A stretch of DNA of 31,808 nucleotides from NCBI GenBank assembly GCA_023435565.1, contig JAEYRN010000072.1:1-31808 (forward strand). Direction: 5' to 3'. Each line of letters starts with the position of its first letter. Position 1 is the first letter of the stretch. Below the pieces are notes generated by a model. It saw nothing but the letters and a program-made list of their open reading frames with translations, made no database searches and was not told the origin of the DNA. The position numbers were made by a program, and so were the translations under genes. The stretch is from Bacillota bacterium. Its GTDB lineage: Bacteria > Bacillota > UBA4882 > UBA8346. Shown here in pieces: positions 1 to 6,796 of the stretch.

Positions 1-123
1 GATATTACGACTAAGACTGGAAAGAAATTATCAAAAATGATTAAAAGTCAACTCGAACAGTGGATTGCTGGTTTGCCTAATTATATCAAGGTTTATCTGC
101 TGATTTCTTGCTGCGAAAGTTGA
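1..123 (+). CDS. possible 3' end of an unidentified gene
   Basis: Frame 1 is open from the window edge to a TGA at 121-123, giving about 40 residues that end in LLISCCES. I do not recognise the family. The reading could be the tail of a gene cut by the window edge or simply chance. Bases 124-238 are AT-rich with a long T run and show no gene. Confidence 0.2.
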   Translation, partial: DITTKTGKKLSKMIKSQLEQWIAGLPNYIKVYLLISCCES

Positions 124-238
124 GTTAATAATAATAAAAAAATTTTTTTTAGTTTTTTCATTTAAATTCTCCTTTATAACGATAATATGCATTTAATTAT
201 CCTTACAATGAACAGTTTACTAAGATTGAAAATATTGC

Positions 239-1489
239 CTATAGCTTTAAGTTAATCGGCTTTTCCCATAAATCACCTTGATCATTGAATTCTTGATCTA
301 CTTTATACTTGAACGGTTTCCCGTTTATCCAAATTGTAATACTGCTACATTTCCAATCAGGGCCGGTGCCATGGTGTTCACCCATCATCAGATAAACTTT
401 ATTAATATTCTCAATCGTAAAAAGAGGATCATTGAGATAGAAATAATAGTCGTCGGAATCGTTTTGTTCCAGGTCATTATACATTTCTTTATCAATTTTC
501 CACTGTTTACGCGACCCGGTAGAATTGACGAATCCAAAATAAATATCGGCATCGGTTCCGGCCCCTAACTTATCAGCGGTTTTAACCGACACAACCAATG
601 TGCCTATGGAACGGTGATCATATTTAGGATCGATCGCATCAAGATTCCACCCGTCGGAAAAATCGCTATAATCATTACTTTCTGCAGCAAGCAACAAAGT
701 AAGAGTGTCGCTTATCGCCGTGGCGGTTGCTTTGGTGAGGCGTTTTTTTCTGTCATTAATATTCAGTACCGTTAAGGCATCGTTTAATTTTAGATATTCA
801 TATCCAATTTCCAGATTTAACCCCATGATGAATTTTTGATACCAAATTCGAAATTCGGTTCCGGGATGCTTGCCCCAGATTGAGTCGGATGTATTGTCAA
901 TCAGATTACAGGGTATTTCATCCGCTCTGCAGAAATTTTCGGTTAATATTTTATGAGTCAACCCATCAGATAACTCCGCCCATTCGATTTCGGAGCGTCC
1001 TCCGATTATCGTCCACATAAATGGCTCAGCATTTATTTCAAGTGATTTGTGCAGCTTGCGCCCCTGTACCGAATCCAGATAGACACCAGCTTCGGGATTG
1101 ATATAAAAACCGTGAATTGACATATCGCCGATAACATGAGTAAGCCATCCTGCTGCAAATGCAATCCATCTTTCATCATGCGCTCGAAGAGCTGATTTCA
1201 ACATCGTGCCTGCCATCGAACCGGCATGGTCGTAATGGTACCGATCGGCCCAAGGCGCATAGCTTGCTCTGATTATAGGGTTGTCTGCATATCCGATGTC
1301 CGGCCCCAATGCGCCCGTTGCTGCAATCCTTGGATAATTTGTGATAGCTTTTTTAATACGTGAACCTACCGGCAAGGAGTCGTATACTTTTCTTAATAAA
1401 ATATAGTGGCCCGCCGGACCGTAAGCGGATATATTCGCTATCAAAAAGATATTAATAATTATAAATAGGATTATAATTTTTTTTAGCAT
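239..1489 (-). CDS. secreted zinc-dependent phospholipase C with C-terminal PLAT domain (alpha-toxin-like)
   Basis: The 416-residue product starts with a signal peptide (KK then a hydrophobic run to about residue 20, SA before YGPAGH). Residues about 23-240 resemble the bacterial zinc phospholipase C fold: candidate metal ligands are H28, D64 (GALGPDIG), H85 or H88 (YHYDH), H118, D122 and H126 (THVIGDMSIHG), H147 and E151 (HKSLE). The last ~115 residues look like a PLAT/LH2 beta-sandwich (GTDADIYFGF, ending in a short WING segment). Clostridial alpha-toxins have the same order, an N-terminal catalytic domain followed by a PLAT domain that meets the membrane. The enzyme would act outside the cell on phosphatidylcholine-type lipids. 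The start has a GGAGG site upstream. It is monocistronic, downstream of the terminator at 1644-1668. Whether it is toxic or only nutritional cannot be told from sequence. Confidence 0.75.
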   Translation of the reverse strand: MLKKIIILFIIINIFLIANISAYGPAGHYILLRKVYDSLPVGSRIKKAITNYPRIAATGALGPDIGYADNPIIRASYAPWADRYHYDHAGSMAGTMLKSALRAHDERWIAFAAGWLTHVIGDMSIHGFYINPEAGVYLDSVQGRKLHKSLEINAEPFMWTIIGGRSEIEWAELSDGLTHKILTENFCRADEIPCNLIDNTSDSIWGKHPGTEFRIWYQKFIMGLNLEIGYEYLKLNDALTVLNINDRKKRLTKATATAISDTLTLLLAAESNDYSDFSDGWNLDAIDPKYDHRSIGTLVVSVKTADKLGAGTDADIYFGFVNSTGSRKQWKIDKEMYNDLEQNDSDDYYFYLNDPLFTIENINKVYLMMGEHHGTGPDWKCSSITIWINGKPFKYKVDQEFNDQGDLWEKPINLKL

Positions 1490-1766
1490 TTTGTTCCGCC
1501 TCCGAGTTAAGTTATAAACTATAATTAATTTTTTTAATAAACCTGATATATTTGAAATAACATTTTCTATGGCTGCAATAAAACAATCACTATATGATTA
1601 ATGCCTTTTTTATAAAATTATTACTGTATCCTAATATTAAAAGAAAAAAGGGCGCTTTAAGCCCTTATTAAACAATAATATTAACTTTCATTGAAAGGTA
1701 CCTTAAATCTCCAGGTGTAACCGCCTTAATCTTTCCAATTATTATCTCCAAGCTCTTTACTATTTT
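1490..1766. other. intergenic region
   Basis: These 277 bases separate the phospholipase gene from the SOS cassette. Apart from the terminator at 1644-1668 and the GGAGG site of the phospholipase gene near 1500, I see no gene or recognisable RNA. Confidence 0.6.
1644..1668 (-). terminator. rho-independent terminator after the umuD-umuC-SRAP cassette
   Basis: Read on the minus strand, AAGGGC pairs with GCCCTT around a 7-base loop and is followed by TTTT. It lies 100 bases beyond the SRAP stop codon. Confidence 0.65.
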
Positions 1767-2513
1767 TTAAATCATTTTGACCTTGCTGAGCTCTGGATAA
1801 TCAAATGCCTCCTGAACGGCTGGAACATTCCGGTTTACGCTTTTCGAAGTTATCAACTTACTGATCGGCTGCGCCTCCATTAAAACATCATCCAAAGGCT
1901 TGGTTAACGTCATAATCCCATCCGTACTCAAATCGTTTCTGAGCCAGTCCTTCTCCTGTTCTTTGGGCAGTATTACCGGCATTCTTTTTTTGGTATTATG
2001 AATCTGCTCCAGTAACGGATTGGCATCGGTAGTCAAGATGCTAAAAGTTTTTAATACCTCCCCTGTCGAGCGGTCGGTCCACTCCTCCCAGATCCCGGCG
2101 AAGGAAAAGATCTCTTTGCTTTTTAGGTAAATAAAATAAGGATATTTTTTTCCATTGAATTCCCGCCATTCGTAAAAACCATCCGCCGGTATCAGACAGC
2201 GCCTTTCTCTTATGGCGTTCCGGAAAGATGGCTTGGTAAATACCGTATCGCTTCGGGCATTTAAGGTGTGGGCACGAATATCCAAAGCTTCGGTTTGTGA
2301 CTTTACCCAGAACGGAATAAGCCCCCAAGTAAAGCCTTGTAGTCGATCGGGTTGTTTATCGGTAATCACCGGCATTCTTGGAAATTCAAAACCGGAAATA
2401 TAATACTTGGCTTCGGTTAATTCCGGTTCCAATTCGAAATTAAAATCCAGTTTAAGTTGATACCGGTTTTTCAAACTCTGGGCCGTATGACTTAAAGCAT
2501 AAAAGAAACACAT
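1767..2513 (-). CDS. SRAP-family protein (YedK/HMCES-like abasic-site DNA-protein crosslinker)
   Basis: The 248-residue product belongs to the SOS response-associated peptidase family, which covalently caps abasic sites in single-stranded DNA through an N-terminal cysteine exposed after removal of Met1. I chose the internal ATG at 2511-2513 because it places Cys at position 2 (MCFFYAL), as the chemistry demands; an upstream extension would bury it. Other family residues are visible: N86 in LNARSDT, E115 in GFYEW and H172 in IHNTKKRMP. The start lies two bases after the polymerase stop, with AAGGGTG as a likely ribosome binding site inside the polymerase gene, so translation is probably coupled. 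The neighbours suggest joint handling of damaged single-stranded DNA during the SOS response. Confidence 0.9.
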   Translation of the reverse strand: MCFFYALSHTAQSLKNRYQLKLDFNFELEPELTEAKYYISGFEFPRMPVITDKQPDRLQGFTWGLIPFWVKSQTEALDIRAHTLNARSDTVFTKPSFRNAIRERRCLIPADGFYEWREFNGKKYPYFIYLKSKEIFSFAGIWEEWTDRSTGEVLKTFSILTTDANPLLEQIHNTKKRMPVILPKEQEKDWLRNDLSTDGIMTLTKPLDDVLMEAQPISKLITSKSVNRNVPAVQEAFDYPELSKVKMI

Positions 2514-2515
2514 GG

Positions 2516-3775
2516 CTACACCCTTATTGTAATAATATCCTTCCACTTGGTTGTATAACATGGCGACAGTTTTTCCTGGCGGAGCTTCCATCTCTCGCCT
2601 GAACCTTGGACCGCTATTTTTAAAGTGTCCCGTCCGTATTTGGAGTTAATCCCGTCCAGTGTCCGCATGATTGCGGCATGTTTATGACGGTCTACATTAT
2701 CGAATAATCCGCTTTGGACTTGATCCTCCGGCACGATATCCAAGACCAATACTCCGGCTTTTTTATAACGATACCCTTTTTGATAGATTGCCTGAAGGGC
2801 AAATAGCGCATATTTGATCAGTTCCATAGAGCTATTGGTCGCCACCGGCAGTTTACAAACAAAGTTCTTTTCATACTGGGGCTCATCTGCTTTAAATCCA
2901 TTGGTATGAATAAACACCATTAACATACCTGCACAAGAACGCTGTTTTCTGAGTTTGGCCCCACAGCGCGTGGCATAAGTGGCAACGGCTTCCTTGATTG
3001 GTTCCAACTCGGTCTGGGGCTCTCCAAAGGAACGGGAAGTACAGATCGCTTTCTTGGCTGCTGGTATTAATTCCATTTCCAAACAAGAAATCCCTTCCAA
3101 CTCCATTTTTACTCGGAGCCCTACAACAGTCATTCTTTTTTTGACCCAAGCATTTTGCAGTTGAGTAAAATCCCAGGCGGTTTTGACATTCAAGGATTTT
3201 AAAAGTTTCGCATACTGCCGGCCAATTCCCCAGACTTCGTCGATCTCAAAGAGCTTAAGAGCCTCATTTATTTTAGCCGGGCTGTCCAGAACATAGATCC
3301 CCTGGTTGACCGGGACTTTTTTAGCGTAATGGTTGGCAGTTTTGGCCAGTACCTTGGTGGGAGCGATGCCTACGCTAACCGGAATTCCGATATTTTTCAA
3401 AACGGTCTTCCGGATTTTTTGGGCATATTCCTCCCAGTCTACCGGTAAACCAGCTAAACTTAAAAATGCTTCATCAATAGAGTAAATCTCAAGCTCCGGA
3501 GTAAATTGTCCCAAAGTACTCATTACCCGGTGTGATAAATCGCCGTATAAGGCGTAGTTGGAAGAATGGACCGCTACATCGTTCTTTTGGAGAAACTCAG
3601 TGATTTGAAAAGCAGGGACTCCCATTTTTATGCCCAATGCTTTGGCTTCATTGGACCGGGCAATAACACAGCCGTCATTGTTGGAAAGCACCACTACCGG
3701 TTTGCTGTTTAAAGCGGGGTTAAATACCCGTTCGCAAGAAGCGTAAAAATTGTTACAATCAACCAAAGCGAACAT
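2516..3775 (-). CDS. umuC: Y-family translesion DNA polymerase (UmuC-like)
   Basis: The 419-residue protein has the palm and finger motifs of DNA polymerase V/UmuC: D6 in LVDCNNFYASCERVF, with Y11 at the steric-gate position, and the catalytic pair D101-E102 in IYSIDEAFLSL. A helix-hairpin-helix-like segment (EIDEVWGIGRQ) and a little-finger region follow. Length matches UmuC/UvrX proteins. It copies past lesions at the cost of mutations. Its ATG directly follows the umuD-like stop codon and its own stop is two bases from the SRAP start, so the three genes form one tight cassette under the LexA box at 4221-4234. Confidence 0.92.
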   Translation of the reverse strand: MFALVDCNNFYASCERVFNPALNSKPVVVLSNNDGCVIARSNEAKALGIKMGVPAFQITEFLQKNDVAVHSSNYALYGDLSHRVMSTLGQFTPELEIYSIDEAFLSLAGLPVDWEEYAQKIRKTVLKNIGIPVSVGIAPTKVLAKTANHYAKKVPVNQGIYVLDSPAKINEALKLFEIDEVWGIGRQYAKLLKSLNVKTAWDFTQLQNAWVKKRMTVVGLRVKMELEGISCLEMELIPAAKKAICTSRSFGEPQTELEPIKEAVATYATRCGAKLRKQRSCAGMLMVFIHTNGFKADEPQYEKNFVCKLPVATNSSMELIKYALFALQAIYQKGYRYKKAGVLVLDIVPEDQVQSGLFDNVDRHKHAAIMRTLDGINSKYGRDTLKIAVQGSGERWKLRQEKLSPCYTTKWKDIITIRV

Positions 3776-4201
3776 TTAGTAAGCCTTCTTAATAATATAA
3801 GTAACTATTCCCCAAACCGCAAAGTCGGCGTCTTCTTTGACTACGATCGGCTGATAATCCCGATTGGCGGGCATCAAAACGAGCGTCTCCCCTTCCCTTT
3901 TGATTCTCTTTAGAGTAAATTCACCATTAATAAAACAAACTGCCAAAGCATTATTTCGGTAGGTTAAAGACTTATCGATTACTAACAGATCGCCGTGGTC
4001 AACTCCGGCGTCTCTCATCGAAACACCTTTTACCCGCCCATAAAAAGTAGAGCTGGGGTTTTTAATCAGCTCCTTGTTTAGATCAAGCATCGCCTCTAAA
4101 TAATCTTCCGCCGGCGAGGGAAAACCGGCCGCTATTTGGCTGCCTACATTCGGCAAGGTGAATTCGGAGTTTTGGTTTGGATGATAAATATTTATACTCA
4201 T
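3776..4201 (-). CDS. umuD: UmuD-like S24 self-cleaving protease subunit
   Basis: The 141-residue protein is of the LexA/UmuD S24 family. The catalytic dyad is visible: Ser61 in VKGVSMRDAG and Lys98 in EFTLKRIK. The likely self-cleavage bond is Ala25-Gly26 in the N-terminal arm (IAAGFPSP). There is no helix-turn-helix, which separates it from LexA itself. In known systems RecA-stimulated cleavage gives UmuD', which joins UmuC to form an active translesion polymerase. It is the first gene of the cassette; an AGAAGG site lies upstream and the SOS box is about 20 bases before the ATG. Confidence 0.9.
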   Translation of the reverse strand: MSINIYHPNQNSEFTLPNVGSQIAAGFPSPAEDYLEAMLDLNKELIKNPSSTFYGRVKGVSMRDAGVDHGDLLVIDKSLTYRNNALAVCFINGEFTLKRIKREGETLVLMPANRDYQPIVVKEDADFAVWGIVTYIIKKAY

Positions 4202-4220
4202 GATGTCCCAACCTTCTTCA

Positions 4221-4234
4221 CAAACATATGTTCG
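4221..4234 (-). promoter_or_regulatory. LexA (SOS) box
   Basis: The minus strand reads CGAACATATGTTTG, matching the Gram-positive LexA consensus CGAACNNNNGTTCG with one mismatch in the last half-site. It sits between the -10 element and the umuD start, where LexA would block transcription. Confidence 0.85.
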
Positions 4235-4246
4235 ATTAATAATTTT

Positions 4247-4255
4247 ATTATATCA
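4247..4255 (-). promoter_or_regulatory. extended -10 promoter of the umuD-umuC-SRAP cassette
   Basis: The minus strand reads TGATATAAT, a perfect -10 hexamer with the extended TGn motif. No good -35 is placed 17 bases upstream, which the extended -10 could compensate. Start of transcription would be near 4240, just before the LexA box. Confidence 0.65.
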
Positions 4256-4291
4256 GATTTTTTCAATTATAGCACTGGAAATTTTTAGATA

Positions 4292-4350
4292 GTGGTCCAC
4301 GTCAATTCCAATTGACCCACATGAAAATAAGAAATTAGATTCACGTGGAT
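4292..4350. repeat. cluster of inverted repeats, possible insertion-sequence scar
   Basis: Between the divergent umuD and ohr promoters lie GTGGTCCAC (4292-4300), the palindrome GTCAATT-CC-AATTGAC (4301-4316) followed by CCAC, and an inverted partial copy ATTCACGTGGAT (4339-4350) matching 10 of 12 bases of the reverse complement of 4295-4306. No transposase is present. Repeated GTGG/CCAC motifs remind me of IS21-family ends, but this is only a resemblance; a regulatory site is also possible. Confidence 0.35.
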
Positions 4351-4386
4351 CGACAAGCAAGGATAGTATTTTCTAAATTAGATATA

Positions 4387-4415
4387 TTGCAAAATTAATT
4401 AACATAGTATATAAT
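4387..4415 (+). promoter_or_regulatory. sigma-A-type promoter of ohr
   Basis: TTGCAA (4387-4392), a 17-base spacer and a perfect TATAAT (4410-4415). TATAATTAA recurs 12 bases later (4422-4430), so the start region holds a direct repeat that could bind a regulator such as an OhrR-type MarR protein; no ohrR gene is adjacent. Confidence 0.7.
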
Positions 4416-4452
4416 TAACTATATAATTAAAACGCATAGGAGTTGAATAAAA

Positions 4453-4875
4453 ATGAAAATCTTATATAAAACTAAAGCAGTTTCAAATGGCGGTCGTGAG
4501 GGAAAAGTAAGGATTGAAAATAGCCCTCTCGAGTTTGAAATGGCTAAACCATTGGAACTTGATGGATCCGGCAAAACGGGGGTTAATCCGGAACAATTAT
4601 TTGCCGCCGGTTATGCGGCTTGCTTTGAAAGCGCTCTACTACATGTAGCGCGCCGGCATAAAATTGGGATAAATTCAACTTCAGTTACGGCGGAAGTGGG
4701 AATTGGTCCTAACGGTCAAGGGGGTTTCCAATTGACCGTCTCCTTGGTTGGTATAATTACAGGAGTCGATCAAGATACAGCTGATAAATTGGTTCAGGAA
4801 GCCCACCAGGTTTGTCCATACTCAAATGCGACCCGCAATAATATTGAGGTTACAGTATCTGCCCGAATTGAATAA
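4453..4875 (+). CDS. ohr: organic hydroperoxide resistance protein Ohr (OsmC superfamily)
   Basis: The 140-residue protein is a full-length Ohr: a cytosolic, homodimeric thiol peroxidase that reduces organic hydroperoxides, usually with lipoyl proteins as electron donors. The peroxidatic cysteine is C57 in AAGYAACFESAL and the resolving cysteine is C121 in VCPYSNATRN; R15 and E47, which shape the active site, are also in place. A TAGGAG ribosome binding site precedes the ATG, and the gene has its own promoter at 4387-4415. It stands alone, followed by a long palindromic repeat that may also end transcription. Confidence 0.93.
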   Translation: MKILYKTKAVSNGGREGKVRIENSPLEFEMAKPLELDGSGKTGVNPEQLFAAGYAACFESALLHVARRHKIGINSTSVTAEVGIGPNGQGGFQLTVSLVGIITGVDQDTADKLVQEAHQVCPYSNATRNNIEVTVSARIE

Positions 4876-4908
4876 TAATAAAGATAATTTTCTATATCAG
4901 GAATGGGA

Positions 4909-5051
4909 TACTAATATGAGGGAATTGCATAATTACCTTAGTTAACTCTTTGGCCATAATATATAGTGATTAACCCAGATATATCTATCAATATATTGTG
5001 AGCCAAAGCTAAAATCAAAAATTATGCAATTCCTTAAATATATTATTAGTA
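4909..5051. repeat. palindromic MITE-like element
   Basis: A perfect 14-base inverted repeat (GGAATTGCATAATT at 4921-4934 against 5020-5033) encloses about 85 noncoding bases containing a second inverted pair, CTTTGGC (4948-4954) with GCCAAAG (5002-5008). Outside it TACTAATA (4909-4916) pairs with TATTAGTA (5044-5051). The whole can fold as one long imperfect hairpin. The arm core GAATTGCATA is found again in inverted arrangement at 31611-31643. The element sits between the ohr stop and the ribosome binding site of the ferritin-like gene, so it could end the ohr transcript or carry a promoter. Confidence 0.6.
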
Positions 5052-5074
5052 AACCAAAGGAGGAATTTATCCAA

Positions 5075-5557
5075 ATGAATGCTTTAGATCTGGCAATGAA
5101 AATGGAAAAGGAAGGCGAAAAATTTTACTGAGAATTAGCAGCCGCTGCATCCACCGTTGGGTTCCGGGAAATTTTCAATCAACTTGCGGATGATGAGGTC
5201 AAACATTATCAAGTTTTTCAAAATATGCAGCAACAGTCTGGTTTATTGACAGAAACAACAATTTTAAAAAATGCCGCTAATATCTTTAAAAACATGATCG
5301 CTGAAGATAGTCTAAATAATCCGGATAATTCTCAGTTGGAACTATATCAAAAGGCCATGGAACTTGAGAAAAAAAGCCAAACGTACTATCTGGAACAGGC
5401 TGCTTTGGCAACCGACGACAACCAAAAAGCATTATTGCAAAATATAGCTGAGGAAGAAGGGAAACATTATTTCTTATTGCACAATATTTATGAATTAGTA
5501 CTTCGACCCCAAGTATGGGTTGAAAACGGAGAATTTGTCCATTTAGAGGATTATTGA
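5075..5557 (+). pseudogene. ferritin-like (rubrerythrin-type) diiron protein interrupted by an in-frame TGA
   Basis: A strong AAAGGAGG site (5056-5063) precedes ATG 5075. Eighteen codons (MNALDLAMKMEKEGEKFY) are followed by TGA at 5129-5131; the same frame then runs open to a second TGA at 5555-5557, 160 positions in all. The sequence on both sides fits the ferritin-like family: EKEGEKFY and DDEVKHY in the first half, LEKKSQTYYLEQA and EEEGKHYFLL in the second, giving the Glu and ExxH iron ligands. Relatives often have Arg after FY, so CGA to TGA would explain the break. Reinitiation at the ATG at 5225 would drop the first two helices and half the ligands. A sequencing error is possible. Selenocysteine is unlikely because this position is not a cysteine in the family and no clear SECIS hairpin is seen. 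Confidence 0.75.
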
Positions 5558-5578
5558 AATATCCCGAAAGGCAGATTG

Positions 5579-6433
5579 TTAACCAAGTCTGGTCATCAAC
5601 TTTTCCTGTAATATTTTCATGTCCGAAAATACAAAACCATTCGATAAAATATCAATGAAATCTCCCGACTCTTTAACTGTTTTCAAAGAATTAATTAACG
5701 CTTGGATCATAGTAAAAATCGCAAAAGTCGGCAGGCTTACCCTGGCTACTCCCAAATCTCGGCATTGATTAATGCTAATTTTATCGATATTATATGGTAA
5801 TCCAATCGCAATACTGAGAGGTCCTTTAATTTCGCTTACTAACAATTTAACTTCGTCAATGTTTTTGAGATATGGGACAAAGCATAAGTCCGCCCCAGCA
5901 TTAAGATATAGATTGGCTCGTTCAATAGCGATTTTTAATACTGATTTACGATCTTCCAAAGCTAAAGCATCCGTCCGGGCATTAAGAATGAAATCCGGGC
6001 AGTTAAACTCATTTTTAGCTTTAAGAACGGTATTAATCTTATCCAACATCTTATTTTGGTTTATGATCCGGGATGATTCATTGGTATCACGTAAGTTTTG
6101 ATCTTCAATATTGATACCGGCTACACCGGTTTTGACAAATGAAGCAATATTATCAAATAACTCCTCCCCATCGCCAAAACCGTCTTCCCCATCAGCCATA
6201 ACCGGAATATCAACTGATTTTACGATATGATCCGTTATAGTCAAATTTTCTTCGATACTGATTTGATTTTCATCCCGGTAACATTTGGAAATAGCAAAAC
6301 TATAACCGGAACACTGTACGGCTTTAAATCCTAATAGTTCGATTATTTTCGCTGAAATTGGGTCGTAAGCATCCGGCATGATTAAAGTATCGCCGGATTG
6401 TAATAAGTTTTTCAAAACGATATGTCTTTGCAT
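5579..6433 (-). CDS. isocitrate lyase/PEP mutase superfamily protein
   Basis: The 284-residue protein has the TIM-barrel signatures of the PEP mutase/isocitrate lyase superfamily: MPDAYDPISA near the N terminus, the metal-binding loop MADGEDGFGD (79-88), GINIEDQ (E110-D111) and NARTDAL (151-157). It lacks the KKCGH motif of true isocitrate lyase, and the loop after EDQ does not match PEP mutase, so the substrate is unknown; carboxy-phosphonoenolpyruvate-, methylisocitrate- or oxaloacetate-type C-C cleavage are options. It begins 24 bases after hgcB behind a GGAAGG site with no terminator between, so it is probably the last gene of the marR-hgcA-hgcB operon. It converges on the ferritin-like pseudogene with a 21-base gap. 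Confidence 0.8.
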   Translation of the reverse strand: MQRHIVLKNLLQSGDTLIMPDAYDPISAKIIELLGFKAVQCSGYSFAISKCYRDENQISIEENLTITDHIVKSVDIPVMADGEDGFGDGEELFDNIASFVKTGVAGINIEDQNLRDTNESSRIINQNKMLDKINTVLKAKNEFNCPDFILNARTDALALEDRKSVLKIAIERANLYLNAGADLCFVPYLKNIDEVKLLVSEIKGPLSIAIGLPYNIDKISINQCRDLGVARVSLPTFAIFTMIQALINSLKTVKESGDFIDILSNGFVFSDMKILQEKLMTRLG

Positions 6434-6457
6434 CTGAATACATCCTTCCTATTGATT

Positions 6458-6760
6458 TTAGCCACAGCAAGAAGAAGAACCGTCTTCCGATTCTCCGCAG
6501 CACGGAGCGCTGCCGCTTAACTTCCCCATAACGATAGCATAGGCGCAACCGACTCCTACCCGGACAGTTACCGCTTCTACCGGACAATTACGGGCGCAAG
6601 CTCCGCATTCCATACAACTGTCTTTGTTTTTAATCCGGGCTTTGCCCGATTCTAATATATATACTTGATGCGGGCAGACTTCCAGGCATTTTCCGCATCC
6701 TATACACTTATAATTATCTAAATTTAAAGTAACGACATCCTTTAAGTACTGGTGTTTCAT
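6458..6760 (-). CDS. hgcB: HgcB, 2[4Fe-4S] ferredoxin for mercury methylation
   Basis: The 100-residue protein has two [4Fe-4S] motifs (C19-C22-C25-C29 and C49-C52-C55-C59), then the HgcB-specific extra cysteine C72 in VRVGVGCAYAI, and two vicinal cysteine pairs near the end (C87-C88 and C98-C99). In known mercury methylators HgcB is thought to supply electrons that return the HgcA corrinoid to Co(I) and to bind Hg(II) through its extra cysteines. I chose the ATG at 6758-6760, which has GGGGAG nine bases upstream; a TTG further upstream has weaker support. It follows hgcA by 36 bases, the usual gene order. Confidence 0.95.
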   Translation of the reverse strand: MKHQYLKDVVTLNLDNYKCIGCGKCLEVCPHQVYILESGKARIKNKDSCMECGACARNCPVEAVTVRVGVGCAYAIVMGKLSGSAPCCGESEDGSSSCCG

Positions 6761-6796
6761 TATAGAAATCTCCCCTTCTTCATACAACAGAATTTA

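Noticed and set aside
278..568. Plus-strand open frame opposite the phospholipase gene
   Set aside because: It lies wholly inside the well-supported minus-strand gene and has no family features. Other opposite-strand frames in the window were dropped for the same reason.
4909..5051. CRISPR-like or repeat array
   Set aside because: There are only two inverted arms and no regularly spaced direct repeats; no cas genes are present in the window.
5129..5131. TGA as selenocysteine or a recoded sense codon in the ferritin-like gene
   Set aside because: The position is not a cysteine in relatives, no typical SECIS hairpin follows, and TGA ends this gene and apgM as a normal stop.
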